A stretch of 64,000 nucleotides of DNA, taken from positions 33,292,433 to 33,356,432 of the forward strand of contig JACMZG010001913.1 in the NCBI GenBank assembly GCA_018340805.1. The letters run 5' to 3'. The notes under the pieces are model-generated. The model was given only the letters and a program-made list of their open reading frames with translations. It did not search any database and was not told the origin of the DNA. Each line of letters begins with the position of its first letter. The first letter of the stretch is position 1. Below are positions 30,401 to 36,354 of the stretch, one piece after another. This DNA is from Microvelia longipes (lineage: Eukaryota; Arthropoda; Insecta; Hemiptera; Veliidae). Made by a program: the position numbers and the translations under genes.

Positions 30401-32566
30401 TTAAATGACTCTATTTCACTATACTATACATAGCACATTCATTCAAAACCTATACTGTAGTTTCTCCTTTTCTTTAATAAAAATTATTAAACCAATTATT
30501 TTCTGGCATTAATCTGGTATTTTAAAAGTGTCCAAAAAATGAAGATATTAAAGAGTTAGTTAAAATTTATTAATTAACTCCACATCAAGTGTCTTTATTA
30601 TAAATTGCCTATAATAATGGAGACTAATACTAATATTTATACTAAATCTAAAAGCATTATGTAAAAGAATTTCAAAATTTAATTTTTATTTTTAATATTT
30701 TCAGACGTTTATCATCGAAAAAAGAAGAAGAGAGGACTCAAGGAGGAAGAAGTAATGGAGGTTTTGAAATGGATGTTCCCAAGTCTCCGTGGAACTACCC
30801 CCTACACAGGCCCCGGTTACCCGCTGCCTTCCACAGACAGGATTCAGCTTCCAGTCAGGCATCTTCTGTCTTACAGTCACCCACTTCTCTACACAGGTAA
30901 TACAGTCCTGTATCAGAACTAGTCTTGGTTTTTACGAGTAATGTTTAAATACATTTAGTTGAGGCATGAACAACCGGAATAAAAATATGGTGAATCTTCG
31001 GTATACGGTGCACCCTGTTATCAATACTATATATCGATATATTTTTATTTACGTGACACGTAAATGAGAACTGAGCACTTAAAAGATAAGCAGCGTCGTT
31101 AAATTATTAATTATAATTAAAACATTTAAAAAAGCCATACAACAAATAAATGAAAACATTAACAACAAAAATATAATAAAAAACCTGAATATAACAAACA
31201 CAAAAATACGTAAAAAATACGCGTAACATAAAATTAGATGTGGTGTATCATCGATTATTCTTATGAAAACATAGTTAAAACATAAAAATATTAAAAAAAT
31301 ATGAAAATAGTTATAAACCATTTTACAACAAATAAAAAAAAAAACACAAACAACAAAAACATTTAAAAAAATAATAAAATATGTTCATAAACGTAAAAGA
31401 AAAGGCATGTATTGATTATTCCTACGTCACATCTCTAAACTAAAAATATATTGATATATAGTATTGATAACAGGGTGCACCGTATACCGAAGTTCAGCCA
31501 AAAATATTTCAGTTGCAAATTTTTTCCAATGGAAATACCCTAAAATAAATGTAAATATGTTTATAAGATGAAATTCATAATTTGTTAGTCCTTAGACATA
31601 ATTTGTAGAAATATAATGGAAGCTGGCTTTATCTAAGAGCTTTTTTGACTATGTTTATTCTCTTTAATGTCCAAATGCCACTTAAAAATATAATTTTTTT
31701 TAAAAAATTTAATTATATTCATACTGATCTAAACCATATAATTTACTGGAGGACTTTACAAATAATAAATTAAATTACGATACAAATTATTCAAAATCAT
31801 ACCTCTTTGCAGAATTCCTTTTGGTGAAGTTCTGGCTAAGTTATTTTTTTAGATTTTTTTTTTACAATTTACAAGTAGAAGGGGCAGCCTGTATAAACTT
31901 GAAACATCAATCAACAAGAAAGTACAACAATAAATAATACAAGTAAGAGGTAAAGAAATAATTCAAAAACAGCTAATATTACAAGAAACCTTATTAGGTG
32001 GTAAAGGGACTTTAGACAAGGGATAGTCTGTGCAGAGGTGAAATTGTCCTAGGACTGTACAGTACAACTGTAAAGATATTTTTAAGGGGTTGATAAGAAC
32101 AAAATAGCAGTATTTAAATAGGTGACGTAACTTTTTGATTTTTCGCAAAAAAATATAGTTTCACATGAATATTACATTACTTTTTGACTATTTTGTTGAA
32201 AATTAATTTAAAATAATCACATATATTCTTTAATTATATGTGTGGTATAAAGTGATTTAATGTGATGTCACTGAAAAATGTCTGCCGTTTGTAGGGTGAA
32301 TTATGAATATGTACTCCAATAACGTTTGTAGAGGGGTGGGGCGTCTCTAGTCTCCCTCTAGGGAGGCTCTAGTAGGAGTAAGTACAGTTATGACACCTAA
32401 TAGAAACTGTCACTCTTCTAGACCCCTTATTACTGTGTTATTTCACCTAAGTCCTCCCTCTAAGTATAAGTCTCTTTGTTCCTAATGCTTTTTTGTTAAT
32501 ATTTGTTACAGTTTTCGACCACCTGTTAGTCCAACCAAGTCAGCGAAAGATGTTCATGTCTGGTGA
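4761..32566 (+). CDS. DUOXA: DUOXA, dual oxidase maturation factor (six exons; 5' end outside window)
   Basis: DUOXA proteins are multi-pass ER membrane proteins that bind dual oxidase (DUOX), let it leave the ER and make it active for hydrogen peroxide production; the Drosophila homologue is moladietz. Join 4761-4895, 15071-15275, 17978-18189, 25033-25225, 30705-30896 and 32512-32566. All junctions are GT-AG and the intron phases match (1, 2, 1, 2, 2), giving 329 residues and a TGA stop. Family marks are the GLTHVNITL block with a glycosylation sequon, IDYNERFGWEG, GLPFPILTVAEYFS, the AGYYTSIILW membrane entry, a VPRYGAY loop and a polar, basic C-terminal tail. Roughly the first 70-80 residues (cytosolic N-terminus and first membrane helix) are missing because their exon lies upstream. 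No frameshift or internal stop is seen, so the gene appears intact. Identification rests on remembered family similarity, not a search. Confidence 0.9.
4896..6149 (+). other. DUOXA intron 1, 5' part
   Basis: AT-rich with no recognised element. A hairpin at about 5117-5156 pairs CTCCAC and AAGAATA blocks. A GATGG(T/C)TCAACAT motif occurs at about 5370 and 5694, both near GTCATGACA. A palindrome (TTTAGGTTTTTAAT and its complement) lies at about 5940-5970. Confidence 0.4.
6150..6246. repeat. (TA)n microsatellite
   Basis: Nearly pure TA dinucleotide tract with a few interruptions. Confidence 0.95.
6247..6849. other. AT-rich intron sequence
   Basis: No gene, element or structured repeat recognised. 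Confidence 0.5.
6850..7665. repeat. GC-richer block of unknown origin
   Basis: Base composition is clearly richer in G+C than the flanks. The longest open frames (7191-7421 + and 7231-7413 -) overlap on opposite strands and match nothing I know. A retroelement UTR or an old SINE/LINE piece is possible. It sits inside DUOXA intron 1. Confidence 0.4.
7765..8160 (+). mobile_element. Interspersed repeat family R, copy 2
   Basis: Aligns to about 4000-4640 and, inverted, to about 48850-49060: shared CATAAAAGTT(T/A)AGCAGCATTGAG, a GAACGAAACG-type block, TATATTCTGAGGAC and the GTACCCCGT end. It lacks the minisatellite expansion of copy 1. Confidence 0.7.
8161..8389. other. AT-rich spacer before LINE fragment
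   Basis: No gene or element recognised between family R copy 2 and the LINE fragment at 8390. Confidence 0.4.
8390..9115 (+). mobile_element. LINE fragment, RT palm and thumb (decayed)
   Basis: Conceptual translation with frame changes gives LGPILFCIFFNGI (RT motif following the PQG turn), a degenerate catalytic block followed by KMYLAI, a LN..KC..ITF block, and IKDLGFVCDSGLSFIPYINF at about 8673-8732, then a LPAWSLHYDTLEKVK tail near 8882-8922. Several frameshifts and stops show it is dead. A short palindrome (GCACTCTCT / AGAGAGTGC) lies at 8861-8880 inside it. Confidence 0.75.
9116..9447. other. AT-rich intron sequence
   Basis: No gene seen; CCCTACCACAATAACCGCTG and the flanking A-runs may belong to an unrecognised repeat. 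Confidence 0.35.
9448..9486. mobile_element. 39-bp mini-MITE of family G (two fused terminal repeats)
   Basis: The element is two 18-base terminal repeats (AAAGAGRCTAAAACTATA) facing each other across a single G, pairing at 17 of 18 bases. The exact octamer TTTTGTTT flanks it on both sides (9440-9447 and 9487-9494). The terminal repeat is that of the 448-bp family G element at 24136. Confidence 0.75.
9495..10211. other. AT-rich intron sequence
   Basis: Nothing recognised; extremely AT-rich. Confidence 0.5.
10220..10566 (+). mobile_element. MITE family A, copy 3
   Basis: A 347-bp copy with ends CATAGATATATATACTAGAG and TCTATG. Perfect 8-bp target-site duplication GACCGTCA at 10212-10219 and 10567-10574. 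Slightly longer than the others because of a duplicated CCTATCTTCA stretch near one end. Confidence 0.9.
10730..10935 (-). repeat. Left arm of an inverted pair flanking the MULE relic
   Basis: About 200 bp that reappear inverted at about 13060-13810, where the copy is split by MITE M1. In the minus frame this copy reads LNLGKISKYHILKYPSHRIP, and the partner keeps a similar frame, so an ancient coding origin is possible. The arms lie either side of the MULE-type transposase remnant and could be its terminal repeats, but the outer ends are not defined. Confidence 0.5.
10942..11433. repeat. Foldback with poly-T/GAGGTAGTAC ends
   Basis: TTTTTTTTGAGGTAGTAC at the left pairs with GTGCTACCTCAAAAAAAA at the right. 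A nested palindrome (TAGTACGTAATT / AATTACGTACTA) lies at about 10955-10985. A short acidic frame beginning MDEFTDGDNMEL starts at about 11302 but is cut off within about 25 codons. Confidence 0.45.
11439..11553. repeat. Foldback hairpin with CTCGCTTCGCTCG loop
   Basis: About 50-base arms (TATGCCATCCGGCTGAGAA ... TTCTCAGCCTTATGGCATA, then TCTTTATGTC / GACATAAAGA, then GGCAATT / AATTGCC) close on a GC-rich tip. It is followed by AATAACTATTAT, the same context as the foldback at 14175-14403. Confidence 0.7.
11770..12770 (-). pseudogene. Decayed MULE-type transposase with N-terminal zinc finger
   Basis: Read on the minus strand with several frame shifts, the region gives, in order: a finger remnant TFTCDQCGSRFKEN (about 12745-12700), a GHCPAKM block (about 12570), KNEVCIRRI near 12290, VCLDGTHGFNPYNFELYSVL (about 12105-12046), GFSAAFIISNRGDTYD, FMSNMAEQFFLAWSAVM (about 11913-11863) and FCSWHVNRAWRKNL (about 11836-11795). 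The DGTHG aspartate, the GF..AF.ISNR block and the CxWHxxRAWR block are features of MULE transposases (Mutator superfamily). The many stops and a frame change near 11970 show it is dead. It sits antisense inside DUOXA intron 1. Confidence 0.7.
13060..13810 (+). repeat. Right arm of the inverted pair, split by MITE M1
   Basis: Sequence at 13060-13193 and 13747-13810 forms one block homologous (inverted) to 10730-10935, including AGATTAAACCC, CCTGGGT, CTAAATATCACATTTTAAAA and CCATAGAATCCCTAGAATCT. The uninterrupted partner acts as an empty site for MITE M1. Confidence 0.6.
13194..13738. mobile_element. MITE family M, copy 1
   Basis: A 545-bp element with long inverted ends starting CTTAGAATAATACTATATAT and continuing AGAAGGAGCAC, then GGTTGACTGGTG- and GCCACCCTAAC-type blocks. 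Perfect 8-bp target-site duplication CCTAAATA at 13186-13193 and 13739-13746. The second copy is at 29632-30174. No coding capacity. Confidence 0.92.
13935..14069 (+). CDS. Short acidic open frame (44 codons), unrecognised
   Basis: ATG at 13935 opens MESDNEMIVNDIDELFPDIP and ends in TAA at 14067-14069. The acidic start resembles the fragment at 11302 (MDEFTDGDN), so both may derive from one repeat family. No splice donor with good consensus is obvious. It may be the first exon of a transposon gene or chance; I cannot assign a function. Confidence 0.2.
   Translation: MESDNEMIVNDIDELFPDIPDNPQPSCIDDEANTVKIYYSMYLC
14175..14403. repeat. Foldback with array of TCGGC hairpins
   Basis: Outer arms TATGCACC(A/T)... 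and ...GGTGCATA enclose an inverted ATTATAACCCT / GGGTTATAAT pair and four spaced small hairpins of form CTCGGC...GCCTCGG, about 40 bp apart. It shares ends and the following AATAACTATTAT with 11439-11553. Confidence 0.65.
14483..14782. repeat. Foldback, about 300 bp
   Basis: TCAAAGTTTTATAAATAGAA at 14491-14510 pairs with its complement at about 14757-14776; the arms continue for some bases with mismatches. Confidence 0.6.
15071..15275 (+). CDS. DUOXA: DUOXA exon with IDYNERF motif
   Basis: The acceptor is TTGACAG before 15071 and the donor is TG|GTTATA after 15275. The exon encodes SNESDIDYNERFGWEG (a second sequon, NES), then MRDGYRAALTRGLPFPILTV, and ends as the chain enters a membrane helix at AGYYTSIILW. 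Reading on past the donor gives a hydrophobic stretch and a stop at 15337-15339, so the open frame runs beyond the exon by chance. The family alignment and the in-frame join to 17978 (TG+G = Trp) support the donor chosen. Confidence 0.9.
15276..16424 (+). other. DUOXA intron 2, 5' part
   Basis: No gene seen; 15980-16240 is purine-rich on the + strand with many AAATATAA-type runs. Confidence 0.5.
16425..16565. repeat. 17-18-bp minisatellite
   Basis: Units of CTACATTATATTTATAG alternate with CTACATTATATTTACAA, about eight copies. The open frame across it merely translates the repeat (YIYSYIIF). Confidence 0.85.
16825..17222. repeat. Foldback, about 400 bp
   Basis: GGGCCAAATATGGTAACTTT at the left pairs with AAAGTTACC and ACCATATTTGGG(T)... 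at the right, and AAATTAAATTAAAGCA pairs with TGCTTTAATTTAA. MITE-like, in DUOXA intron 2. Confidence 0.6.
17654..17807. mobile_element. Short foldback family L, intact copy
   Basis: A 154-bp element with inverted ends ACGGTTAATGTCAGTTGACA and TGTCAACTGATTTTAACCGT, plus GTGGGAAAATA / TATTTTCCCAC and CCAATGAGGTTA / TAACCTTATTGG. A second copy at 26891-30219 is split by several insertions; this one shows the uninterrupted sequence. Confidence 0.75.
17978..18189 (+). CDS. DUOXA: DUOXA exon with two membrane helices
   Basis: The acceptor is CCTATTTTAG and the donor is GCTG|GTAAGG. The exon encodes ASLACWFLMNVLLVAVPRYG and a second hydrophobic helix (AMTLTGLLMLGAGAAYHCL), then a short loop SSPLTIRFEDSKLTFSFG and the start of the next helix, FWLDIVAG. 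The VPRYGAY and FWLDIVAG positions correspond to conserved parts of vertebrate DUOXA. The Gly codon is split 1+2 with the exon at 25033. Confidence 0.9.
18345..18905. repeat. Dimeric 35-bp minisatellite in DUOXA intron 3
   Basis: Two related units, GGTATAGAAGATTTGTAAAT + TAGATATTACTTTAG and GGTATAGAAGATTTGTGAAT + TGCATATCACTTTA, alternate to form dimers of about 70 bp; the core is 18440-18790 with degenerate units on both sides. It begins about 150 bp after the exon ending at 18189. Confidence 0.9.
18972..19335 (-). mobile_element. Retroelement 3' tail, minus strand
   Basis: On the minus strand the sequence ends GGAAATAAAGAATTTATTTA followed by more TTTA units, a polyadenylation-like signal with a simple tail typical of insect non-LTR elements. 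No coding part is preserved. Confidence 0.45.
19935..21392 (-). pseudogene. LINE ORF2 part: reverse transcriptase
   Basis: From 21392 the minus strand reads FPDVWKISYITPVFKQGDHS and NYRPISILSVIPKLLE, ending near EEQHGFT. After a frameshift near 21190 the 418-codon open frame continues with AIYTDFTKAFDNI (motif A), SSGIPQGGNLSPFLFKIFIN (motif B), SIFADDFRFF (catalytic FADD), LNAEKCKSILYSRK and FIRDLVVIMDENLSFNYHID, then WNPHYICQIDLIERVQNKFL. Catalytic residues are present. An RNA-dependent DNA polymerase in life; here broken upstream. Confidence 0.9.
21393..21800 (-). mobile_element. Second LINE fragment nested in the first
   Basis: On the minus strand this fragment encodes EKRHNHNTRSASSIITPP, HRLSKTTKSAHHQAIRLMNK and FKTSLKNYLLNEALYC, the C-terminal tail of a different RT, ending in a (TAA)n tail (an ATT run on the + strand at 21393-21444). 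It interrupts the host LINE between its LFSLSLNSS and FPDVWKISY segments. Confidence 0.8.
21801..23392 (-). pseudogene. LINE ORF2 part: endonuclease and RT N-terminal segment
   Basis: From 23392 the minus strand reads YYQNVRGLRTKLSDL and IVLTETWLNQTI (apurinic-type endonuclease motifs), then ERGGGVIVATR. After the palindromic insert it resumes with NIEQLYIEIK, TLYIPPKSNAF and MVGDYNLPDVTWL, a linker, and IKKLLSNINTKQPIGPDGVP (start of RT). A frame change falls near 21960. The endonuclease would nick target DNA for priming; this copy cannot be made intact. Confidence 0.88.
23018..23119. mobile_element. 102-bp insert with 37-bp palindrome arms, flanked by 13-bp direct repeats
   Basis: Arms at 23048-23084 and 23086-23122 are exact reverse complements around one T. 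TTGTTCAATATTA stands at both 23005-23017 and 23120-23132. Removing one repeat plus the insert restores the endonuclease frame. A relative of the arm (ATTGGTGGAGAGACTTGGTG) occurs at about 26440-26460. Confidence 0.8.
23446..24135 (-). pseudogene. LINE ORF1 protein (nucleic-acid-binding), 5'-truncated
   Basis: About 230 codons. The N-terminus FYFKCTPCFN looks like the end of a PHD-type finger whose first part is missing. SLEKRVSVIEEKTENS fits a short coiled coil, and RANNVIVYNLTEE starts the RRM-like region common in such ORF1 proteins; EHYRVKAGRNEIRPLKIVF follows. No true ATG is present at the 5' edge because MITE G begins there. Confidence 0.75.
24136..24583 (+). mobile_element. MITE family G, copy 1 (hosting Harbinger-like MITE)
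   Basis: Ends are CAAAGAGACTAAAACTATTA followed by GAGGGAG, and the inverse CTCCCTCTAATAGTTTTA, the latter split by the element at 24416-24571 before GTCTCTTTG. Internal sequence matches the copies at 32100-32478 and 37973-38376. No clear target duplication is seen at this copy. Confidence 0.8.
24416..24571. mobile_element. Harbinger-like MITE with TTA duplication, nested in MITE G
   Basis: A 156-bp element with inverted ends GGCCCATATTCAAAGACGTT / AACGTCTTTGAATACGGGCC and a core of about seven short AATGTTAGGAAA-type repeats. TTA flanks both ends (24413-24415 and 24572-24574), the 3-bp duplication of the PIF/Harbinger superfamily. Confidence 0.8.
24584..25032 (+). other. DUOXA intron 3, 3' part
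   Basis: AT-rich; no gene or element recognised up to the acceptor at 25032. Confidence 0.5.
25033..25225 (+). CDS. DUOXA: DUOXA exon, last membrane helix and start of C-terminal tail
   Basis: The acceptor is TATTTTCAG and the donor is CTCAG|GTAAGT. The exon encodes ALCTVMGLMILAVDFLYPNR (end of the last helix), then an acidic and basic cytosolic stretch, VDYDTPYDRH and HHKRKNGK, ending GLGRRILR. Phase is 2 at the 3' end. Confidence 0.9.
25841..26414 (+). mobile_element. Tc1/mariner-type foldback derivative
   Basis: A 574-bp element ending CAGGG(C/T)CCGGCAGGGA, flanked by TA on both sides. Arms of about 210 bp (25841-26050 and 26200-26414) pair closely. The centre and right arm read, with frame repairs, WGYLKSLVY, PRTLEALNEAIT, IRAIPRPMLQKSMDNFSQRL and ECVDINGHHLSDVIF, the C-terminus of a Tc1/mariner DDE transposase. 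The left arm is an inverted copy of that same end, so the element seems to have formed by inverted duplication of its 3' end with loss of the rest. Confidence 0.85.
26945..29546 (-). mobile_element. I-type LINE 3' fragment, split by another LINE
   Basis: The minus strand, read across the internal insert, gives HWNKSSGMMHSKLML (29545-29493), then KDLLSLSRRDLRTVTGLYH and ESENETASHILLRCEALAFQ, the tail of LINEs that carry RNase H. It ends in (TAA)n at about 26945, as I elements do. Target duplication is imperfect: ACCAACAAGGTTA and ACCAATGAGATTA. Confidence 0.8.
27336..29482 (+). mobile_element. RNase H LINE 3' half nested in the minus-strand LINE
   Basis: Flanked by AACATAAGTT at 27326-27335 and 29483-29492, and ending in AATAAAGAACTTG plus poly-A. 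It reads RFLGLYLDQKLTWKDHIN (RT thumb, about 27460-27515), LDRLQYRALRLCMGYLKSTP, an RNase H domain from IFTDGSKQQDKTGYSYY (about 28114-28165) through ACDNQGILTKLSN to FIWVKSHSGVQGNEQADLLA (about 28425-28485), and a CHSCPTIDETVEHILLDC zinc-like tail (about 28756-28810). Frameshifts make it inactive. Confidence 0.88.
29632..30174. mobile_element. MITE family M, copy 2
   Basis: A 543-bp copy with the same inverted ends as 13194-13738. Perfect 8-bp target-site duplication TTGGCTCC at 29624-29631 and 30175-30182. The intact family L copy near 17754 (ATTGGCTCCC) is the matching empty site. Confidence 0.92.
30705..30896 (+). CDS. DUOXA: DUOXA exon, cytosolic C-terminal tail
   Basis: The acceptor is ATATTTTCAG and the donor is CACAG|GTAATA. 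The exon encodes a hydrophilic tail: LSSKKEEERTQGGRSNGGFE, a proline-rich WNYPLHRPRLP and a Ser/Gln-rich stretch (DSASSQASSVLQSPTSLH). The tail is poorly conserved in the family, so assignment rests on frame, phase and position. Confidence 0.85.
30996..31492. mobile_element. MITE-like foldback in DUOXA intron 5
   Basis: About 497 bp with inverted ends of some 55 bp, starting CTTCGGTATACGGTGCACCC and continuing TGTTATCAATACTATATATC. The interior is A-rich with no coding remnant; the target duplication is unclear. Confidence 0.75.
31493..32099 (+). other. DUOXA intron 5, middle part
   Basis: AT-rich, no gene or element recognised. Confidence 0.45.
32100..32478 (-). mobile_element. MITE family G, copy 2
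   Basis: Reverse complement of the 37973 copy over most of its length (shared AAAGAATRTATG, GTCACATTAAA, AATGGCAGGCATTTTC-type blocks) and of 24150-24290 (TAAGGGGTCTRGAAG, CTGTACTTAC). The end CTTATACTTAGAGGGAGG next to CAAAGAGA is at 32478; the other end is not clear. It lies just upstream of the last DUOXA exon. Confidence 0.7.
32512..32566 (+). CDS. DUOXA: DUOXA terminal coding exon
   Basis: The acceptor is ATTTGTTACAG. The exon completes a split Ser codon and encodes FRPPVSPTKSAKDVHVW before TGA at 32564-32566. A G-family MITE ends only 33 bp upstream of this exon, so the branch point and polypyrimidine tract sit between the MITE and the exon. The short exon is supported by phase match and its Pro-rich, basic character. 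Confidence 0.8.
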
Positions 32567-33124
32567 TACTTTTCTAAATTTCCTTAGTCACTTTATTAGT
32601 ACTTATTTTAATTAAAAAATTAAATTATTGAAACCTAGTTCTTATAATTTTTTAGGCGTAATTTTAATAAATTTATACATGAAGAGGTTTAGTAATTTTC
32701 AGTTCAATTAATTAATTTAATTTACTTTTTTATGTCTTACATTGCCTGAACATAAATACAGGTGTTATTGACACTATGTCACATAGTTTACTGTTAAAAA
32801 TGAATTAATTAACAAATAATTTATATTATGTACATCAAATGATAAAGTTTTGATTGATATTGATTAAGTTTGAAGAGATCAATAAAAAAAAACATTATAA
32901 ACATTTTGGCCTCTAGCTGTGGCAGTTGTGCTAGATCAAGGTACAAATAATATTAAGGTTTATGACAGTCTAATTTATGTGGCAATATCTAAAAAATATA
33001 GATATTGGAGAACATTATTTCCTCGTTGTTTGTGTGAATTATTTTAATTAAGATTTTTATCTTTTGGTTAATTTTTGTTTTTTCACAATTTTATAGTTCA
33101 AAATATTTAGTAATTTTCCAAATG
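32567..33124 (+). other. DUOXA 3' UTR and downstream flank
   Basis: AT-rich sequence follows the DUOXA stop. AATAAA hexamers at 32666-32671 and 32881-32886 are candidate polyadenylation signals; which one is used cannot be told from sequence. Nothing else is recognised. Confidence 0.4.
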
Positions 33125-33310
33125 TAAAGTGCACCTTTCATGGACATCTATCATAGGGCCATTGGTACATTCTTTGACAGCTTTCACTTGACCAATGGCA
33201 CTTCATTTGACAGCTTTTATTAGGCCACTAGGACACCCTTTGACATCTACCATAGGGAAATCCTTTGACATCTTTCATCTGGCGATTAGCATCTCTTTTG
33301 GCATTAGTTT
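33125..33310. repeat. 42-bp degenerate minisatellite
   Basis: About four units containing CTTTGACAGCTTTCATTTGG-type sequence, alternating with CCATTGGTACA, CAATGGCACTT and similar blocks. Confidence 0.6.
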
Positions 33311-33899
33311 TATCAAATGAGCTGTGTTTTATATTTTTTTAATATTGTTTCGACACAAACTCTTCATCTAAACTTCAACTCCTGATGGACTTAGTTGATT
33401 TCATTTTTTTACTTTGAACTTTGTGATACTAATACTACAAAAATTAAAAGAAGATGTTCCCTTTATTTGTATTTAGCTGGCAGAAAGTAAGCTGTAATCT
33501 TAGTTGGTTTTAGTATTTGCAAACTTTTTAGCATCACTTAAATAATTGTCAGGCTCTTTTTCTTATTTTGGTTACAAGTTTTTTAAGATAATGAAAACTC
33601 TGTAACCAACACCTATATAATTATAACCTGCCCTATATCATTCCTGAAGAGATAATATACATGAAGAATCAACTTGACTTGGACTCCAACTTGCACTTGA
33701 TTAATTTTTGCTTCAACTTCAGCTAATCATCACTTCATTTCAACTTTGAAACTTGGAAAACTTTGCTTCACAAGCAAAGGTTGTATACTGTTGAAGGCAT
33801 TTTACTAAATAAGAGAATTCAACCCACCACTGACATTTGATGTCATCATGGCATTAATTTAGTATTATTGATGGAATTTATTAAATTTTATTAAATATA
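33311..33899. other. Intergenic AT-rich sequence
   Basis: Nothing recognised. Confidence 0.5.
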
Positions 33900-34366
33900 A
33901 ATAGATAAACAGAATATATAGATGGTTCACTCAATATTGTTTTAATAACACTCAATTGATAAGTTTGTAACAACAACAAAGTTGGGTAGGGAAGGCAGGC
34001 TTCACCATTATGGAACTGCACTGTCCATGTGATAGTGCCAAGATTAGAAAATCATTCTTTAAAAAAATTTCATTGTTGTTAGACTAACATTAGAGATTCA
34101 AATCCAAGTGGGAAACATAACATTTTTATGTTTTTTTACAATTTATACAAAATTATTATAGAGCAGAGGAAAGTTACTTATCAAACTTGATTACCCTCAA
34201 TAGCTGGTTAGATAAATAAAAATATTTGGCTGTTTCACGCTTCCACCACCAAAGTGTACTACTAGGTCCTCCTATGTCCCTTTGTTTTTATTTAAATTGT
34301 TCTCTATTTAAGTTATTATTGTTTATCTATGGTGTTCTCCATTTATGTTATTATTGTTTGTCTAGG
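33900..34366. mobile_element. MITE family H, copy 1
   Basis: Inverted ends ATAGATAAACAGAATATATAG + ATGGTTCACTC and the complement at about 34320-34366 (the terminal repeat is present twice at that side). The interior shares TTGATTACCCTCAA and CACGCTTCCACCACC with the copies at 35728 and 56484. No coding capacity. Confidence 0.7.
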
Positions 34367-35395
34367 GTTATTTGGAATAAACCCAAAGAAGGATTGAAAG
34401 TGATCTTTTATCTCTTTCGTAGATGCCAAAAGAATTAGGAAACTGACCTTATTTAGAGTAAATTATAATTATAGTGGGTCAAATGTATATTTATAATCAT
34501 ACACTTTTATTCTAATTTCTATTTTAAAACATTTGGTAAAAATGTAAAAATAAACTAAATAATGTAATATCAAGCAGTGTTTAATGTACCATGTATTCAT
34601 ATAAACAATATTGTCTTTGAGAAATTTTAATCTGGTGTTCTTTATAAAAATAAATTTGAATAAAAACAGAAGATGTCCATTCTGCAATAACCTAACTATA
34701 CATTCATTCTACCCACTATAATTGCAATCCAGTCTAGGGGCCTGATTCCTAATCTCAATACTGTTGGAATCAGTTAAAAGGTGTAATCTGGTGTAATTAT
34801 GTTTTGGAATTGATTTTCCAATCCTTATATGATTCAAACATAATTATAAACCGACCTTTCTCAGATTTATGATGTATTTGTTGGGCTTTCTTTATTAATA
34901 AAACATTGTTTCATCAATTAATTCTTGTTATTATTAACTTTTATTGTTTAGATTATTATAAGAATTCATTTAATTTTTATTATTTTATTTGTATATTCTT
35001 CGAGTCTTTTTTTTAATTCCATTCTTTTCTACATTTGTATGTACAGATGTAGAAAAGCATTTGCAAAATATAACTTGGTTTCTTTTTATTTATCTATTTT
35101 TTTTAAAAAAAATATATATACCGTTTTTGACAATAAATTAATTTAAAAAACCAATATTTTAGCTCAAATCCCTCGATATTATTAAGTTCAAGAATGTTAT
35201 GTATAAGTAGCTATCAAAATAAATATTTATACTTTTGTAAATTATGTTGTGTAAAAATGTTATACTTACTTTAATCTCCCTTAATTTGGTTGTTTATTGT
35301 GATAAGTTGGTATTTATTTAAAAAAACATACAAGTTAAAGTTTTTTTTTTAATTTTTTTTTATTAGTTTCACACTTACAATACTATTCTATAGGT
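34367..35395. other. Intergenic AT-rich sequence
   Basis: No gene seen on either strand; short open frames are low-complexity. Confidence 0.5.
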
Positions 35396-35410
35396 ATATA
35401 TATATATATT

Positions 35411-35463
<53 letters not shown>
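35396..35463. repeat. (TA)n microsatellite
   Basis: Nearly pure TA tract. Confidence 0.95.
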
Positions 35464-35465
<2 letters not shown>

Positions 35466-35727
35466 ATAAGTATACACTTACATATGCAAACATAAGTAAA
35501 TATAAAAATATTTATAAATAAAGTATTTATGTCCTTTTTAATTTAAACTTCATGACTTCAAAGAAGTCTTCATTATAAGTTACATTTCTATTTGTTCTTA
35601 TATAAACTTTTCTTTTTTTTTTAAGTATTGTTATAAGAGAAAAGACAACCTTTTCTCTATCGAATAAGTCTGACTAAGAATTTAAAAAAATAAAAGAAAA
35701 CTTGCTTTTGCTTAAGTCAGTACAGTC

Positions 35728-36354
35728 CTTAGATAAACAACATTAAAAATGATGGTTCACTTAAAAAATAAAATAAATAATTGATGCGATGAAGAAGAAA
35801 CAAGTAGTACTGTCTAAACATGGAAGCGTGAATGTGTCTGATGTATTTATTTGTTAAACAACAAGCTGTTGAGAGTAATCAAGTATAACCATCCACTATT
35901 CAGTGCTAAAATGAAGGGATAGTAATCTCCTAAAAGTTCTATTAGAATTTTTATTTTTTTTAAAATAATTAGGAACATATAATTTTTACCCTTTTATTCA
36001 CCATACACTCCCCTCTTAGATTCGAACCTCTAATGGCGTTTGTGACAACCCGAGATGCTATTTTCAGATAGCTAATTTGTCTTTTAAGTTTAAAAATAAC
36101 TCATTAAGAATAATTGTGATTATTTTTTAGGAAATGGTGGTGCTTTTCCTATCACATGGATGTTCCATGTGATAGGAACCCAAAGTTTTGGCAAACAATG
36201 GAACAATGCACTACTCCCAATGATCCCTCCAACTAAAATCAAACTCAAACTTACTTTATTCTATTGAGATGAATTTATAATACTCAAACTTGTCAATTAA
36301 ATGTTATTAAATCAGTACGGAGTGAACCATCTATGATAATATTGCTTATCTAAG
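35728..36354. mobile_element. MITE family H, copy 2
   Basis: A 627-bp copy with ends CTTAGATAAACAACATTA and TAATATTGCTTATCTAAG and subterminal GATGGTTCACT / AGTGAACCATC. Flanks GTACAGTC and GTACAATC agree at 7 of 8 bases. It holds a perfect short palindrome at 36146-36178 (TTCCTATCACATGGA and its complement, 3-base loop). Confidence 0.8.
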
